From the NCBI GenBank assembly GCA_947588945.1, contig CANPZY010000013.1:1-48992 (forward strand): a DNA stretch of 48,992 bases. The letters run 5' to 3'. A model generated the notes under the pieces. That model was not told the DNA's origin, made no database searches, and was given only the letters and a program-made list of their open reading frames with translations. Both the position numbers and the translations under genes were made by a program. Shown piece after piece: positions 19,111-27,879 of the stretch. The stretch is from an uncultured Clostridia bacterium (GTDB lineage: Bacteria > Bacillota > Clostridia > TANB77 > CAG-508). The stretch's first letter is position 1; every line of letters starts with the position of its first letter.

Positions 19111-19528
19111 TTATTCTTCTTCCCATTTCTTCAATTCCAAATTGAATATTTTTTATGTATGCACATTCTATGCATAATAAAATAATATCTATTATAATAC
19201 ATATTATAATATTTTTCACGAATTTATCTTTTTCTATTTCACTTAGTCTTGCTTTTCTTATTTGAACGGCAATTGGTGATGCCATTGCAATAAGATTAAT
19301 TGGAAATGCAGTAAATAAAATCATTGGTTTTGATTTTGTTGCAACTTCATCTGATATACCTATCTGACTTATCGAATATATTATATTTACTATAACAAAA
19401 TTAACTATTATTAAAGCTATTATAGAAACTACTTTAAATTGAGTTTCTGTTCCTTTTAACATTTTAGATAGCATAAAAATTGAAAATAGATTTAATATTA
19501 TTAAAAATACTACTATTATATTTATCAT
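19097..19528 (-). CDS. Small membrane protein of unknown function
   Basis: 143 aa with about four hydrophobic segments (about 2-20, 32-53, 70-88 and 104-124) and a short basic tail. No family recognised. AAGGAAC precedes the ATG, and the gene overlaps miaA by 14 bases and lies 31 bases after mutL. It is therefore part of a mutL - unknown - miaA unit, an order that recalls the mutL-miaA pair of many bacteria. Confidence 0.6.
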   Translation of the reverse strand: MINIIVVFLIILNLFSIFMLSKMLKGTETQFKVVSIIALIIVNFVIVNIIYSISQIGISDEVATKSKPMILFTAFPINLIAMASPIAVQIRKARLSEIEKDKFVKNIIICIIIDIILLCIECAYIKNIQFGIEEMGRRINGKT

Positions 19529-19559
19529 AATCTTGTTCCTTTTTATTCATAAGTTTTAT

Positions 19560-21879
19560 TTATCTTCTTGAAAACTTCTTTTCTATATCTGTTTTAGACA
19601 TTTTTATTACTGTTGGTCTGCCATGAGGACAACTAAATGGATTTGGTAATTTCAATAATTCATCCATTAGATTATCAACTTCTTCTTTTGTAAGTGCCAT
19701 ATTTGCTTTAACTGCAGCTTTGCAAGCAACTGTAGATAAAAATTTTTCTTCTAATTCTTGTTTTGCTGTTCTTGCTACAGTATTTATTTCATCTAATGTT
19801 TCTAAGAATATTTCCTTTGTATCAAAATCTATGCAAAATTCTGGTACTCCAGTTAATTTAATTGTATTATCACCAAATTCTTCTACTATAAATCCAGCTC
19901 TTTCAAATAATCTTCTATTATCTTTAAATATTCCCATTTCCTTATTATTTAAATTAATTATGTCTGGAAGTAGCATTATTTGAGAATCCTTTTCGCCTTC
20001 ATCATAATAATTCTTCTTTACTTTTTCATACATAATTCTTTCATGTGCTGCATGTTGATCTAAAATATACATGTCATTATTTATAGTTAAAATAATATAT
20101 GTATTAAATGCTATTCCAATAAATTTATAAGGATGCTTTTGATTACTTCCTTTTTGTTCAAATAAAGATATTTCATTATCTTTTATTGGTGATATTGGAT
20201 ATTTTTGTTCTTCTTCTTTTAATTTCTCTTCATATTGTTTTTTTGCATCTTCTATATTTCTACCAAATAGCTTTTTATACATTTCTTCAAATGAAAGTTC
20301 TTCTTTATTTTCATTATTTGTTAGATTTTCTTCTGATTTATCTTGTTTTATTTCTTCTTTAATTTCTTTTTTATTTAATTCATCTTTTATTTCTTTGTCA
20401 ATAATTACATCTTTTTCATTTTTTGTTATATCTTCTGCTTTTATTTCTACTTTTAATTCATCTTTTTCTAATTTATCATTATTTATTTTCTTTTCGTCTT
20501 TATCTGTCTCCTCTTCATTATCTTCTTTATTTTTCAAAAAGCTTGTAAAATTATTTAATACTCTAGAAATCTCTTGTTGAGTCGTAGCTTTTGCTATTTC
20601 TTTAACAAATTTTGTTCTTGTTTCTTCATCTAAGCCTTTTATTGTAGTTTTAAAATCACTAAACTTTAATTCTTCTGTTTTATTATTTAATAAACTATCA
20701 TCATCTTTAGAAGATAAACTTTGAGTTACACTTTTAGTATCTTTATCGTCTTCCTTTTTATCTTCCATAGATGAGTTTTCTAAACTCTTATTTAATCCCC
20801 ATGCTTCAACTCTATCTTTATTTTTTATTTCCTTTAACATATCATTTGGAGTTAAATCACTATAATCTTTTTCTGTATCATTTACTAAATCACCTTTTAG
20901 TAAAGTTTCTTTTATTGCATGGTATACTGCTTTAAACACTTTTCCTTCCTCTTGAAATCTAACTTCAAGCTTTGTTGGATGCACATTTACATCTACTTTT
21001 TTAGCATCCATTTCAATATTTAAAATCAAGAATCCATGTTTTCCAACTGTAACTAATCCTTTAAATCCTTGCTCTGCAGCACTTGTTAAAGTTTTATCTT
21101 TTATATATCTGTTATTTACAAAAAATAACTGGTTAGATCTATTAGATCTTGATATTGCAGGTTTTCCAATACAACCAGTAATATGCATATCTTCATAAGT
21201 ATAATCAACTGGCAAAATATTCTGTGATATTTCTTTTCCATATATTGCATAAATACAATCTTTTAAATTACCGCTACCATTTGTTTGAATTATCGTTTTA
21301 CCCGCACTTATTAATTTAATTGCAACATCTGGATTAGCTATTGCTATTCTTGTAATTGCATCTTCTATATATCCTAGTTCTGTAAAATCTTTTCTTAAAA
21401 ATTTATATCTTACTGGAGTATTATAAAAAAGTTCCTTTACTGTTATGCTTGTACCTTTTGATGTTCCTTCCTCATGCTTGTCTATTATATCTCCACCTTC
21501 TACTACTACTTTATAGCCAATATCACTATCTGCTGTTTTTGATACAAGTTCAATTTTTGCTATTGCTGCAATACTTGCTAATGCCTCACCTCTGAACCCC
21601 ATTGATTTAACAACTTCTAAATCTTCTGCTCTTCTTATTTTACTGGTAGCATGTCTTTCAAATGCAATTTCCATATCATCAGGCATTATTCCGACTTCCA
21701 TCATCTATTACTCTAATATAAGAAATTCCACCATTTTTTACATCTACTGTAACATTTTTTGCACCTGCATCTATTGAGTTTTCAACTAATTCTTTTACTG
21801 CTGATGCTGGTCTTTCTATAACTTCTCCTGCTGCTATTTGATTTATTGTTAAATCATCCAATAAAACAATTTTTCCCAT
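19560..21879 (-). CDS. mutL: DNA mismatch repair endonuclease MutL, read through a +1 frameshift
   Basis: MutL couples mismatch recognition by MutS to strand nicking. Two frames (21679-21891 and 19560-21704) join to about 772 aa. The N-terminal GHKL ATPase domain shows [26 protein letters not shown], then DDGSG across the join, then [14 protein letters not shown] long Lys/Glu-rich linker (about 300-560) leads to the C-terminal domain. This carries the metal-binding endonuclease motif [19 protein letters not shown] and CPHGRPT, so it is the nicking type. The join is at CGG 21691-21693: GGA AGT CGG AAT becomes GGA AGT GGA ATA, restoring the essential second Gly of DxGxG. Zero-frame translation stops four codons later. 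The ATG at 21879 is preferred to 21891 because MGKIVLLDD is the family start. No mutS is in the window. Confidence 0.87.
21691..21693 (-). other. CGG codon at +1 frameshift site (mutL)
   Basis: Context AGT CGG AAT. Dropping the C gives AGT GGA ATA ATG CCT, the conserved Ser-Gly-Ile-Met-Pro following Asp-Asp-Gly. The site lies inside the ATP-binding DxGxG motif, so the intended residue is Gly with little doubt. Confidence 0.9.
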
Positions 21880-22088
21880 ATTAACTATCATTCCTTCCTA
21901 AGATATAATTTTCTAAGTCTTATTAATTCCATTCATAGCCACATTTATAAGTTACATAATCTATTAATAGACACTTTATTCTTATATTTTTCAAATGGAT
22001 TATATCATTTCAAAATATTTTTGTACAGTATTCGTAACCAAATTATTTTATTATGAATAATATATACCATACTAAAGATTTTTTAACG

Positions 22089-22109
22089 TAGATAATTATA
22101 AATTATCTA
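22089..22109. promoter_or_regulatory. 21-bp palindrome upstream of the Cys-rich genes
   Basis: TAGATAATT-ATA-AATTATCTA is a perfect inverted repeat ending about 25 bases before the first Cys-rich start codon. It could be an operator or an mRNA hairpin in the leader; the sequence does not decide. Confidence 0.4.
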
Positions 22110-22134
22110 TAAATCTTGATAGGAGGTATTTAAG

Positions 22135-22260
22135 ATGAGAGGTTCTAATGGTGATTGTCTTTGGTTTATTATCTTAATTATTTTACTATGTTGTTGCGGA
22201 TGTGGTAGAGATAATAACGATTGTGGCTGTGAAATTAACCCACCTTGCTGTGGTAACTAG
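22135..22260 (+). CDS. Cys-rich membrane microprotein, 41 aa
   Basis: A tiny protein on the strand opposite its neighbours: a short polar start (MRGSNGDC), a hydrophobic helix (about 9-21) ending in Cys-Cys-Cys, then a Gly/Asn/Asp-rich tail with more cysteines. There are nine Cys in 41 residues, at 8, 19, 20, 21, 23, 30, 32, 38 and 39. AGGAGG lies eight bases before the ATG, which argues strongly that it is translated. No family recognised; the outline resembles small sporulation or coat-associated membrane peptides, but that is only an analogy. A similar gene follows 55 bases downstream. Confidence 0.7.
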   Translation: MRGSNGDCLWFIILIILLCCCGCGRDNNDCGCEINPPCCGN

Positions 22261-22315
22261 ATCATCATACCTAACTGGTAAGTTGAAACTTATGTAAGAA
22301 AGGAGGCTTTTTACA

Positions 22316-22411
22316 ATGTCAGGATTTGGAAGAGATAATGACTGTTGCTGTATAATAATAATTCTTATATTATTATGTTGCTGCTGTGGTGGAAACAACA
22401 GAGGTTGCTAA
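22316..22411 (+). CDS. Cys-rich membrane microprotein, 31 aa
   Basis: The second of two related microproteins: MSGFGRDND, then three Cys (10-12), a run of Ile/Leu (13-20), four Cys (21-24) and a Gly/Asn/Arg tail ending in Cys. That is eight Cys in 31 residues. AAGGAGG lies nine bases before the ATG. The shared plan with the upstream gene (charged RDN motif, hydrophobic helix, Cys cluster) suggests duplication. It may bind metal or form disulfides at the membrane; function unknown. Confidence 0.68.
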   Translation: MSGFGRDNDCCCIIIILILLCCCCGGNNRGC

Positions 22412-22467
22412 TTTATAAGTAATAATACATTTTGAATTTATATTTTTATATTCTATAAATTTATACT

Positions 22468-22506
22468 AAAAAATCCTATATAAATTTTTTATATAGGATT
22501 TTTTAT
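22468..22506 (+). terminator. Terminator after the Cys-rich genes
   Basis: AAAAAATCCTATATAAA is followed after a tiny loop by its complement TTTATATAGGATTTTTT. It lies 57 bases past the second microprotein stop and has the shape of an intrinsic terminator with flanking A and T tracts, so it could work in both directions. Confidence 0.8.
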
Positions 22507-22541
22507 TTTATTCTATTACTTCTTAATTATCATTAAAAATA

Positions 22542-22580
22542 CACCTCCAAATGTTATATTTTTATTTAACATTTGCGGTG
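22542..22580 (-). terminator. Terminator after clpX
   Basis: On the minus strand CACCGCAAATGTTA pairs with TAACATTTGGAGGTG (one mismatch) around an AT loop and is followed by TATTTTTAAT. It starts 17 bases past the clpX stop and converges with the terminator of the Cys-rich genes. Confidence 0.75.
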
Positions 22581-22596
22581 CATTTCATTTTAAATT

Positions 22597-23898
22597 TTAT
22601 GCAATCTCTTCATTTTCTACTTTTTTACTTTTTGATTTCTTCTTATTTTTATTTTCAGTTTTATTTTCATCAATTACAATTTCAGGTGGTTTATGTTCTG
22701 TAATAGTTTCTTTAGTTATAGTGCATTTCGATATTTTAGGATTAGATGGTATTTCATACATTATATCTCTCATGGTTTCTTCCATGATTGATCTTAAACC
22801 TCTTGCTCCTGTTTTTCTTTCTAATGCTTTATCAACCATAATCTCTAATGCTTCTTTTGTAAATTCTAATTCAACTCCATCTATTTCAAATAATTTTTTA
22901 TATTGCTTTGTTAAAGCATTTTTAGGTTTTTCTATTATTTCTATTAAAGCTTGTTTATCTAATTCTCTCAAAGTTGCAATTATTGGAAGTCTACCAACAA
23001 ATTCAGGAATTAATCCAAACTTCAATAAGTCCTGTGGTAAAATTTCTTCATAAATTCTATATTTGTCAATTTCCATTGAACTCTTAACATTTGCGCCAAA
23101 ACCTATTGATTTTTTTCCAATTCTATCTCCTATTATTTTATCAAGTCCTTCAAATGCTCCTCCACAAATAAATAGTATATTTGATGTATCTATTTGTAAA
23201 AATTCTTGATGTGGATGTTTTCTTCCTCCTTGTGGTGGTACTGAAGCAACTGTTCCTTCTATAATTTTAAGTAAAGCTTGTTGCACACCTTCTCCACTAA
23301 CATCTCTAGTAATTGATGGATTATCTGATTTTCTAGAAATTTTATCTATTTCATCAATGTATACAATTCCTTTTTCTGCTTTTTCTATGTTATAATCTGC
23401 AGCTTGAATAAGTTTTAACAAGATGTTTTCAACATCTTCTCCAACATAACCTGCTTCAGTTAAAGTTGTTGCATCTGCAATTGCGAATGGAACCTGCAAT
23501 ATTTTTGCAAGTGTTTGAGCTAAATATGTTTTTCCGCATCCAGTAGGTCCTAACAATAACACATTACTTTTTTGGATTTCAACATCATTGTCATCTTCAT
23601 TTCCAATTCTTTTATAATGATTATATACTGCAACTGAAAGTGTTTTCTTAGCTTCGTCTTGACCTATTACATATTCATCTAATATACCCTTTATTTCTGC
23701 TGGAGTAGGAAGTTTCGCATCTTCTGCTAAAGTATATGTGTCCTCTTCTTCATATTGGTCAGTTTCTAAAATATTTTCGCATACTTTTATACATTCATCA
23801 CATATAAATACTCCTGCTGGACCTGCAATCAACTTCTTAACTGCATTTTGTGATTTTCCACAAAATGAACACTTAATCATTCTTTCATTTTTTTGCAT
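22597..23898 (-). CDS. clpX: ATP-dependent Clp protease ATPase subunit ClpX
   Basis: AAA+ unfoldase that feeds substrates to ClpP. It is 433 aa. The N-terminal zinc-binding domain uses C10, C13, C33 and C36. Walker A is GPTGCGKT, Walker B is VYIDEIDKI, the pore segment is [10 protein letters not shown], and the ClpP-binding IGF loop appears as KSIGFGAN. The C-terminus has a Lys-rich extension ([10 protein letters not shown]) beyond the usual end. It lies 17 bases after clpP, the standard clpP-clpX order. Confidence 0.98.
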   Translation of the reverse strand: MQKNERMIKCSFCGKSQNAVKKLIAGPAGVFICDECIKVCENILETDQYEEEDTYTLAEDAKLPTPAEIKGILDEYVIGQDEAKKTLSVAVYNHYKRIGNEDDNDVEIQKSNVLLLGPTGCGKTYLAQTLAKILQVPFAIADATTLTEAGYVGEDVENILLKLIQAADYNIEKAEKGIVYIDEIDKISRKSDNPSITRDVSGEGVQQALLKIIEGTVASVPPQGGRKHPHQEFLQIDTSNILFICGGAFEGLDKIIGDRIGKKSIGFGANVKSSMEIDKYRIYEEILPQDLLKFGLIPEFVGRLPIIATLRELDKQALIEIIEKPKNALTKQYKKLFEIDGVELEFTKEALEIMVDKALERKTGARGLRSIMEETMRDIMYEIPSNPKISKCTITKETITEHKPPEIVIDENKTENKNKKKSKSKKVENEEIA

Positions 23899-23915
23899 TA
23901 TTTTTTAGTCTCCTT

Positions 23916-24530
23916 TTATTTTCTTTTGTCCATAATTCCATCTATTAATCCATACTCTAAAGCTTCTTCAGCTGTTAAATAATGATCTCTTTCTGTATCT
24001 TTTTCAACTTGCTCTATAGGTTTTCCAGTTGTCTCACTAATTATTCTATTAATTCTTTCTCTTGTTTTTAACATTTGGTCAGCTTGTATTTTTATTTCTG
24101 TTGTTTGTCCTGATATACCTCCACCTTGACCACTTATTAATGGTTGATGAATTAATATTTCAGCATTTGGTGTAGCAAATCTTCTTCCTTTTGTTCCTGA
24201 TGTAAGAAGTAATGCACCCATACTTGCTGCCATTCCAATACATATTGTTGTTACTGGACATTTTATATAGTTGATTGTATCTATTATTCCTAAACCATCT
24301 GTTACTGAACCTCCAGGTGAATTTATATATAAAGATATTTCTTTATCTGGATCTTCTGACTCTAAGAATAGCAACTGTGCAATTACTAAACTTGCTGATG
24401 TAGGATTTACATCTTCACTTAAAAAAATTATTCTATCTTTTAAAAGTCTAGAGAAAATATCGAAAGATCTTTCTCCTCTTGATGTTTGCTCTATTACATA
24501 AGGTACTAAACTATCATTTAATTCATTCAT
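23916..24530 (-). CDS. clpP: ATP-dependent Clp protease proteolytic subunit ClpP
   Basis: Serine protease that forms the 14-subunit chamber working with ClpX. It is 204 aa, with catalytic S103 (GMAASMGA), H128 (ILIHQP) and D178 (EKDTERDH). The N-terminus ([20 protein letters not shown]) and [10 protein letters not shown] are typical. It is the first gene of the clpP-clpX unit, with its own predicted promoter in the 237-base gap behind tig. Confidence 0.98.
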   Translation of the reverse strand: MNELNDSLVPYVIEQTSRGERSFDIFSRLLKDRIIFLSEDVNPTSASLVIAQLLFLESEDPDKEISLYINSPGGSVTDGLGIIDTINYIKCPVTTICIGMAASMGALLLTSGTKGRRFATPNAEILIHQPLISGQGGGISGQTTEIKIQADQMLKTRERINRIISETTGKPIEQVEKDTERDHYLTAEEALEYGLIDGIMDKRK

Positions 24531-24629
24531 TGATTTAATTCCTTTCTTTTTTATTTTTGGCTAAAACCATATTTATTTTCAAATATTTTTTCAGTTTAAA
24601 ATCATATATTTTTTAATATTTTTTCATAC

Positions 24630-24658
24630 ATTATAATATGAATTTTATTTTATTTGAA
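24630..24658 (-). promoter_or_regulatory. Promoter of clpP-clpX
   Basis: On the minus strand TTCAAA (24653-24658), 17 bases, then a perfect TATAAT (24630-24635), about 100 bases upstream of clpP. I see no clear CtsR-type heptad repeat in the leader. Confidence 0.5.
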
Positions 24659-24706
24659 TACTTTGTATTATATATTTTTTTTTCAAACATATCAACCTTT
24701 TTTTAT

Positions 24707-24746
24707 AAAAAAGTTGGGATTTCAATTTGATTATTCCCAACTTTTT
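24707..24746 (-). terminator. Terminator after tig
   Basis: AAAAAGTTGGGA / TCCCAACTTTTT hairpin followed on the minus strand by a T-rich tract, 22 bases past the trigger-factor stop. Strong and compact. Confidence 0.85.
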
Positions 24747-24767
24747 CTTTTTTAAACTTATATACTT

Positions 24768-26054
24768 TTATTTTGTTTTCTTAGCATTATCTACTATTAA
24801 TTTGATAGCTAATTCTGTTTTTGATGTGTCTTCAAGATATTCTCTTAATTTTTCATTTTTTTCAATTTCTTCCATCTTTTTATTATATTGCTTACTCATT
24901 TCTTCCATTTTTTCTTTTACATATTTTTCATCAGCTTCAATTTTTTCGTCTGCAATAATTTGATCAAGAACTAATCTTGCCTTTACATTCTTTTCTGCAT
25001 CTGGCTTAAATTCTTTTCTTAAATCTGCTTCTGTCTTTCCAACCATTTTTAGGTATTGTTCCATTTTCATTCCTTGATATTGTAGTCTTTGACTTATGTT
25101 GTCTATCATATTGTCTACTTCTAAATCAATCATACCTTCTGGAATGTCAATATTTGTATTTTTGCATACTTCATCTATTGCATTATCTTCCATTTCATGT
25201 TTTGCTTTATGCTCATTTTCTTCAACTTTTTTATCTTTTATGCTCTTTTTTAATTCTTCTAATGTATCAAATTCACTAACATCTTTAGCAAATTCATCAT
25301 CTATTTTTGGAAGTTCTTTTTCTTTAATTTCATGTAATTTAATATGGAATCTTGCTTCTTTTCCAGCTAATTCTTTTGAATAATAATCTTCTGGGAATGT
25401 AACTTTTATGTCTTTTTCTTCATCAATTTTCATTCCTATTATTTGATCTTCAAATCCTGGAATAAAAGTGTTGCTTCCAATTGTAAGTTGTTGTCCTTCA
25501 GCTTTTCCACCTTCAAAAGCTTCATCTCCAATAAATCCTTCAAAATCTATTGTAACTATATCTTGATCTTTTACTGCTCTATCTTCAACTGATACCATTC
25601 TTGCATTGTGTTCAGCCATATGTTCTATTTCGTGGTTAACATCTTCATCAGTTACTTTATATTCTATATTTTTTAAGCTTATTCCCTTATATTTTCCTAG
25701 TTTTACTTCTGGTTTTGTTGCAACTATAGCTGTAAATATTAACTCTTTACCTTTTTCCATTTGAACTATGTCTATTTTTGGTTTGCTTACAGCTTCTATA
25801 TTATTTTTTTCTATTTCTTCATCATATACTTTTGGAACTAATTCATTAAATGCATCTTCATAGAAAATATTTGCTCCATAATATCTTTCTACTATTTTGT
25901 ATGGTGCTTTTCCTTTTCTAAATCCAGGTATATTAAAATACTTTGCACTTTTTTTGAATACATCCATTATTGCTTCATCAAATTTCTCTGCTTCTACTGT
26001 AAATGTTAACTTTGATTCATTTTTATTTTCTGTTTTTTCTTGCTTTACACTCAT
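24768..26054 (-). CDS. tig: Trigger factor
   Basis: Ribosome-bound chaperone and prolyl isomerase that meets nascent chains. It is 428 aa. The ribosome-docking motif appears as FNIPGFRKGKAPYKIVERYYG near residues 38-58. The FKBP-like domain (about 150-240) includes VTIDFEGFIGDEAFEGGKAE and IPGFEDQIIGM, and the C-terminal helical arms are Lys/Glu-rich. It lies upstream of clpP-clpX, the usual tig-clpP-clpX arrangement. A tRNA-Glu gene lies 39 bases upstream. Confidence 0.97.
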   Translation of the reverse strand: MSVKQEKTENKNESKLTFTVEAEKFDEAIMDVFKKSAKYFNIPGFRKGKAPYKIVERYYGANIFYEDAFNELVPKVYDEEIEKNNIEAVSKPKIDIVQMEKGKELIFTAIVATKPEVKLGKYKGISLKNIEYKVTDEDVNHEIEHMAEHNARMVSVEDRAVKDQDIVTIDFEGFIGDEAFEGGKAEGQQLTIGSNTFIPGFEDQIIGMKIDEEKDIKVTFPEDYYSKELAGKEARFHIKLHEIKEKELPKIDDEFAKDVSEFDTLEELKKSIKDKKVEENEHKAKHEMEDNAIDEVCKNTNIDIPEGMIDLEVDNMIDNISQRLQYQGMKMEQYLKMVGKTEADLRKEFKPDAEKNVKARLVLDQIIADEKIEADEKYVKEKMEEMSKQYNKKMEEIEKNEKLREYLEDTSKTELAIKLIVDNAKKTK

Positions 26055-26093
26055 TTTTATATTCCTTTCTAGCTTGACTAATTTCTAAAAGTG

Positions 26094-26168
26094 TGGTGAC
26101 CCCTACGGGAATCGAACCCATGATTCAGCCTTGAGAGGGCTGCGTCTTAACCGCTTGACCAAGGGGCC
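26094..26168 (-). tRNA. tRNA-Glu (anticodon CTC)
   Basis: 75 nt including an encoded CCA end. The acceptor arm is GGCCCCT / AGGGGTC, the D-arm runs from GGTCAAGCGGTTAAGAC, the anticodon loop CTCTCAA is closed by CAGCC / GGCTG, and the T-arm contains GGTTCGATTCC. The sequence matches the tRNA-Glu consensus, and the loop reads CUC, decoding GAG. Confidence 0.93.
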
Positions 26169-26201
26169 ATAACATTAGATATTATACTAAATTTTAGCTC
26201 A

Positions 26202-26606
26202 TTAGTCAACCAATTTTATACAGTTTTTAAGAATTTCTTGTAATCTATCATTTCTTTTTGTTAAATATAAGTATCCAATCAATGCTTCAAATGCCGTTGA
26301 ATACATATATTCTTCTGGAGATGAATGTTTGGGCAAATGATGATTTTCTGTATTTCTTCCCCTTCTTGCAATCTCTTTTTCTTCATCTGTTAATTCTAAT
26401 TTACTTAATATATAAGCTTGTGCAGAAGCTTTAACATACTTTATCGACAATATGTGCAATTTATGTGGATTTAGATTAGTCGTATTGCTTAAATATGTTC
26501 TTACATACATTTCATATACACTATCACCTACATAAGCCCATGTAAGTGGTGACATCATATTTATTTCTTTTTCTGTTTTTGTTATTAATTCTTCTTGAAA
26601 TTCCAT
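26202..26606 (-). CDS. mrnC: Mini-ribonuclease III (MrnC)
   Basis: RNase III-like enzyme without the double-stranded RNA-binding domain, which matures 23S rRNA in Firmicutes. It is 134 aa. The catalytic segment is LTWAYVGDSVYE (21-32), where the usual LAYIGDA is slightly changed. RRGRN and the second acidic helix (YSTAFEALIGYLYL) complete the active site. It lies in the same direction as rbgA upstream and the tRNA-Glu downstream. Confidence 0.93.
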   Translation of the reverse strand: MEFQEELITKTEKEINMMSPLTWAYVGDSVYEMYVRTYLSNTTNLNPHKLHILSIKYVKASAQAYILSKLELTDEEKEIARRGRNTENHHLPKHSSPEEYMYSTAFEALIGYLYLTKRNDRLQEILKNCIKLVD

Positions 26607-26767
26607 TTCTTACTTCCTATTTTTATATTCTTTATTTTTATCTTTTATCATTATTTTTTTACTATTTTTTATTTTTACTTTTTAATTTTTATTTTAAACC
26701 TTCAAAATATAATTATATTTTTATTTCTGTTTATATTTCTATAATCTAAATTTTTTTATTATAAAAA

Positions 26768-27697
26768 CTATGGTTTTTCTATTGATATTCTTCCTAATTT
26801 TCCAGATTGGAAATCCATTAAAATCATATCTGATACTTTTTGTTCATTTATTCTTCCACCTGATAAAATTGCTCCTTTTTTTCTTGCAATTTTATCTCTG
26901 ACAGCTAATATTTTATCAAATTGCTCATAATTTTTCTCTTCTTCATTTGCTTTATCTATTAAATTTCTATTATCTTCGTCAACTATTATATCATATCTTT
27001 TTTCAATTTTATCTTTATAATTATCTATCAAATATTTTAGTAAGCTATAAGCTATTTCTTCATTGTCTATTGCATTTTGTCCAATTGTATTCAAATAAGC
27101 TAAATGCATTGCTAAAACATCATCATCTAGTTTTGGCCAAAGCATTCCCGGTGTATCCATAAGTTCTATATTTTCTTCAATTTTTATCCATTGTTTTCCT
27201 TTTGTCACTCCAGGTTTATTTCCTACTTTTGCAACACTTCTTTTTGCTAATTTATTAATAAAAGTAGATTTTCCCACATTAGGTACTCCAAGTACCATAA
27301 CTCTTATGCTTTTTCCCGTTCTACCCTTTTCTATGTATTTATTTTCTATGTCTTTATATTCTAATTTTATTTGATTTACAACTTCTTTAATTCCTTTTCC
27401 TGTATTAGATTCAACTTTTAAGCAAGCTATATTATTCTTTTTATAATATTCTATCCATTGATTGCTTATATTTTCATCGGCTAAATCTGACTTATTTAAT
27501 ATCACTATTCTCTTTTTGTTTTTACAATAATTTTTTACGTCTGGATTTTCACTTGCTTTTGGTGCTCTTGCATCTAACACTTCAATTATAACATCAATTA
27601 ATTTCAAATCTTCTAAAATTTGTTTTTTTGTTTTTGCCATGTGGCCAGGGTACCAGTTGATGTTGGTTAAATTTTGTTGATTATTTATTTGAATCAC
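26768..27697 (-). CDS. rbgA: Ribosome biogenesis GTPase RbgA (YlqF)
   Basis: Circularly permuted GTPase needed late in 50S assembly. It is 309 aa. The starting motif is WYPGHMAK (15-22), G4 NKSD is at 68-71, then G1 GVPNVGKS at 137-144 and G3 DTPG at 181-184. G4 before G1 is the hallmark of the permuted order. The C-terminal helical domain has RDKIARKKGAILSGGRINEQK. It is upstream of mrnC. Confidence 0.96.
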   Translation of the reverse strand: MIQINNQQNLTNINWYPGHMAKTKKQILEDLKLIDVIIEVLDARAPKASENPDVKNYCKNKKRIVILNKSDLADENISNQWIEYYKKNNIACLKVESNTGKGIKEVVNQIKLEYKDIENKYIEKGRTGKSIRVMVLGVPNVGKSTFINKLAKRSVAKVGNKPGVTKGKQWIKIEENIELMDTPGMLWPKLDDDVLAMHLAYLNTIGQNAIDNEEIAYSLLKYLIDNYKDKIEKRYDIIVDEDNRNLIDKANEEEKNYEQFDKILAVRDKIARKKGAILSGGRINEQKVSDMILMDFQSGKLGRISIEKP

Positions 27698-27803
27698 TTC
27701 CTAATCTTATTAGTTTTATTTCATTTTTTCTAATTCACTTAAAGATTTTGATTTTTTTATAAATTTCTTCAATTATATCATATAGTAGGCAAAACTGCAA
27801 ACG

Positions 27804-27843
27804 AAAAAAGAGAGACCTTGAAATCTCAAAGTCCTCTCTTTTT
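27804..27843 (-). terminator. Terminator after the acquired FGE-fold gene
   Basis: On the minus strand AAAGAGAGGACTT and AAGGTCTCTCTTT form a GC-richer stem with small bulges, followed by TTTTTTCG. It starts 36 bases past the stop codon. Confidence 0.75.
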
Positions 27844-27879
27844 ATCTGTGTTTGGGAACAAACTAGACATTGGTCTATA

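Noticed and set aside
19560-21879. mutL as a decaying pseudogene
   Set aside because: Apart from the CGG site the 2.3-kb frame is intact and all functional motifs downstream are conserved.
22186-22398. Open frame of 70 aa on the minus strand across the Cys-rich genes
   Set aside because: Gln/His/Ile-rich shadow of the two plus-strand genes; it has no ribosome binding site, whereas both plus-strand genes have strong ones.
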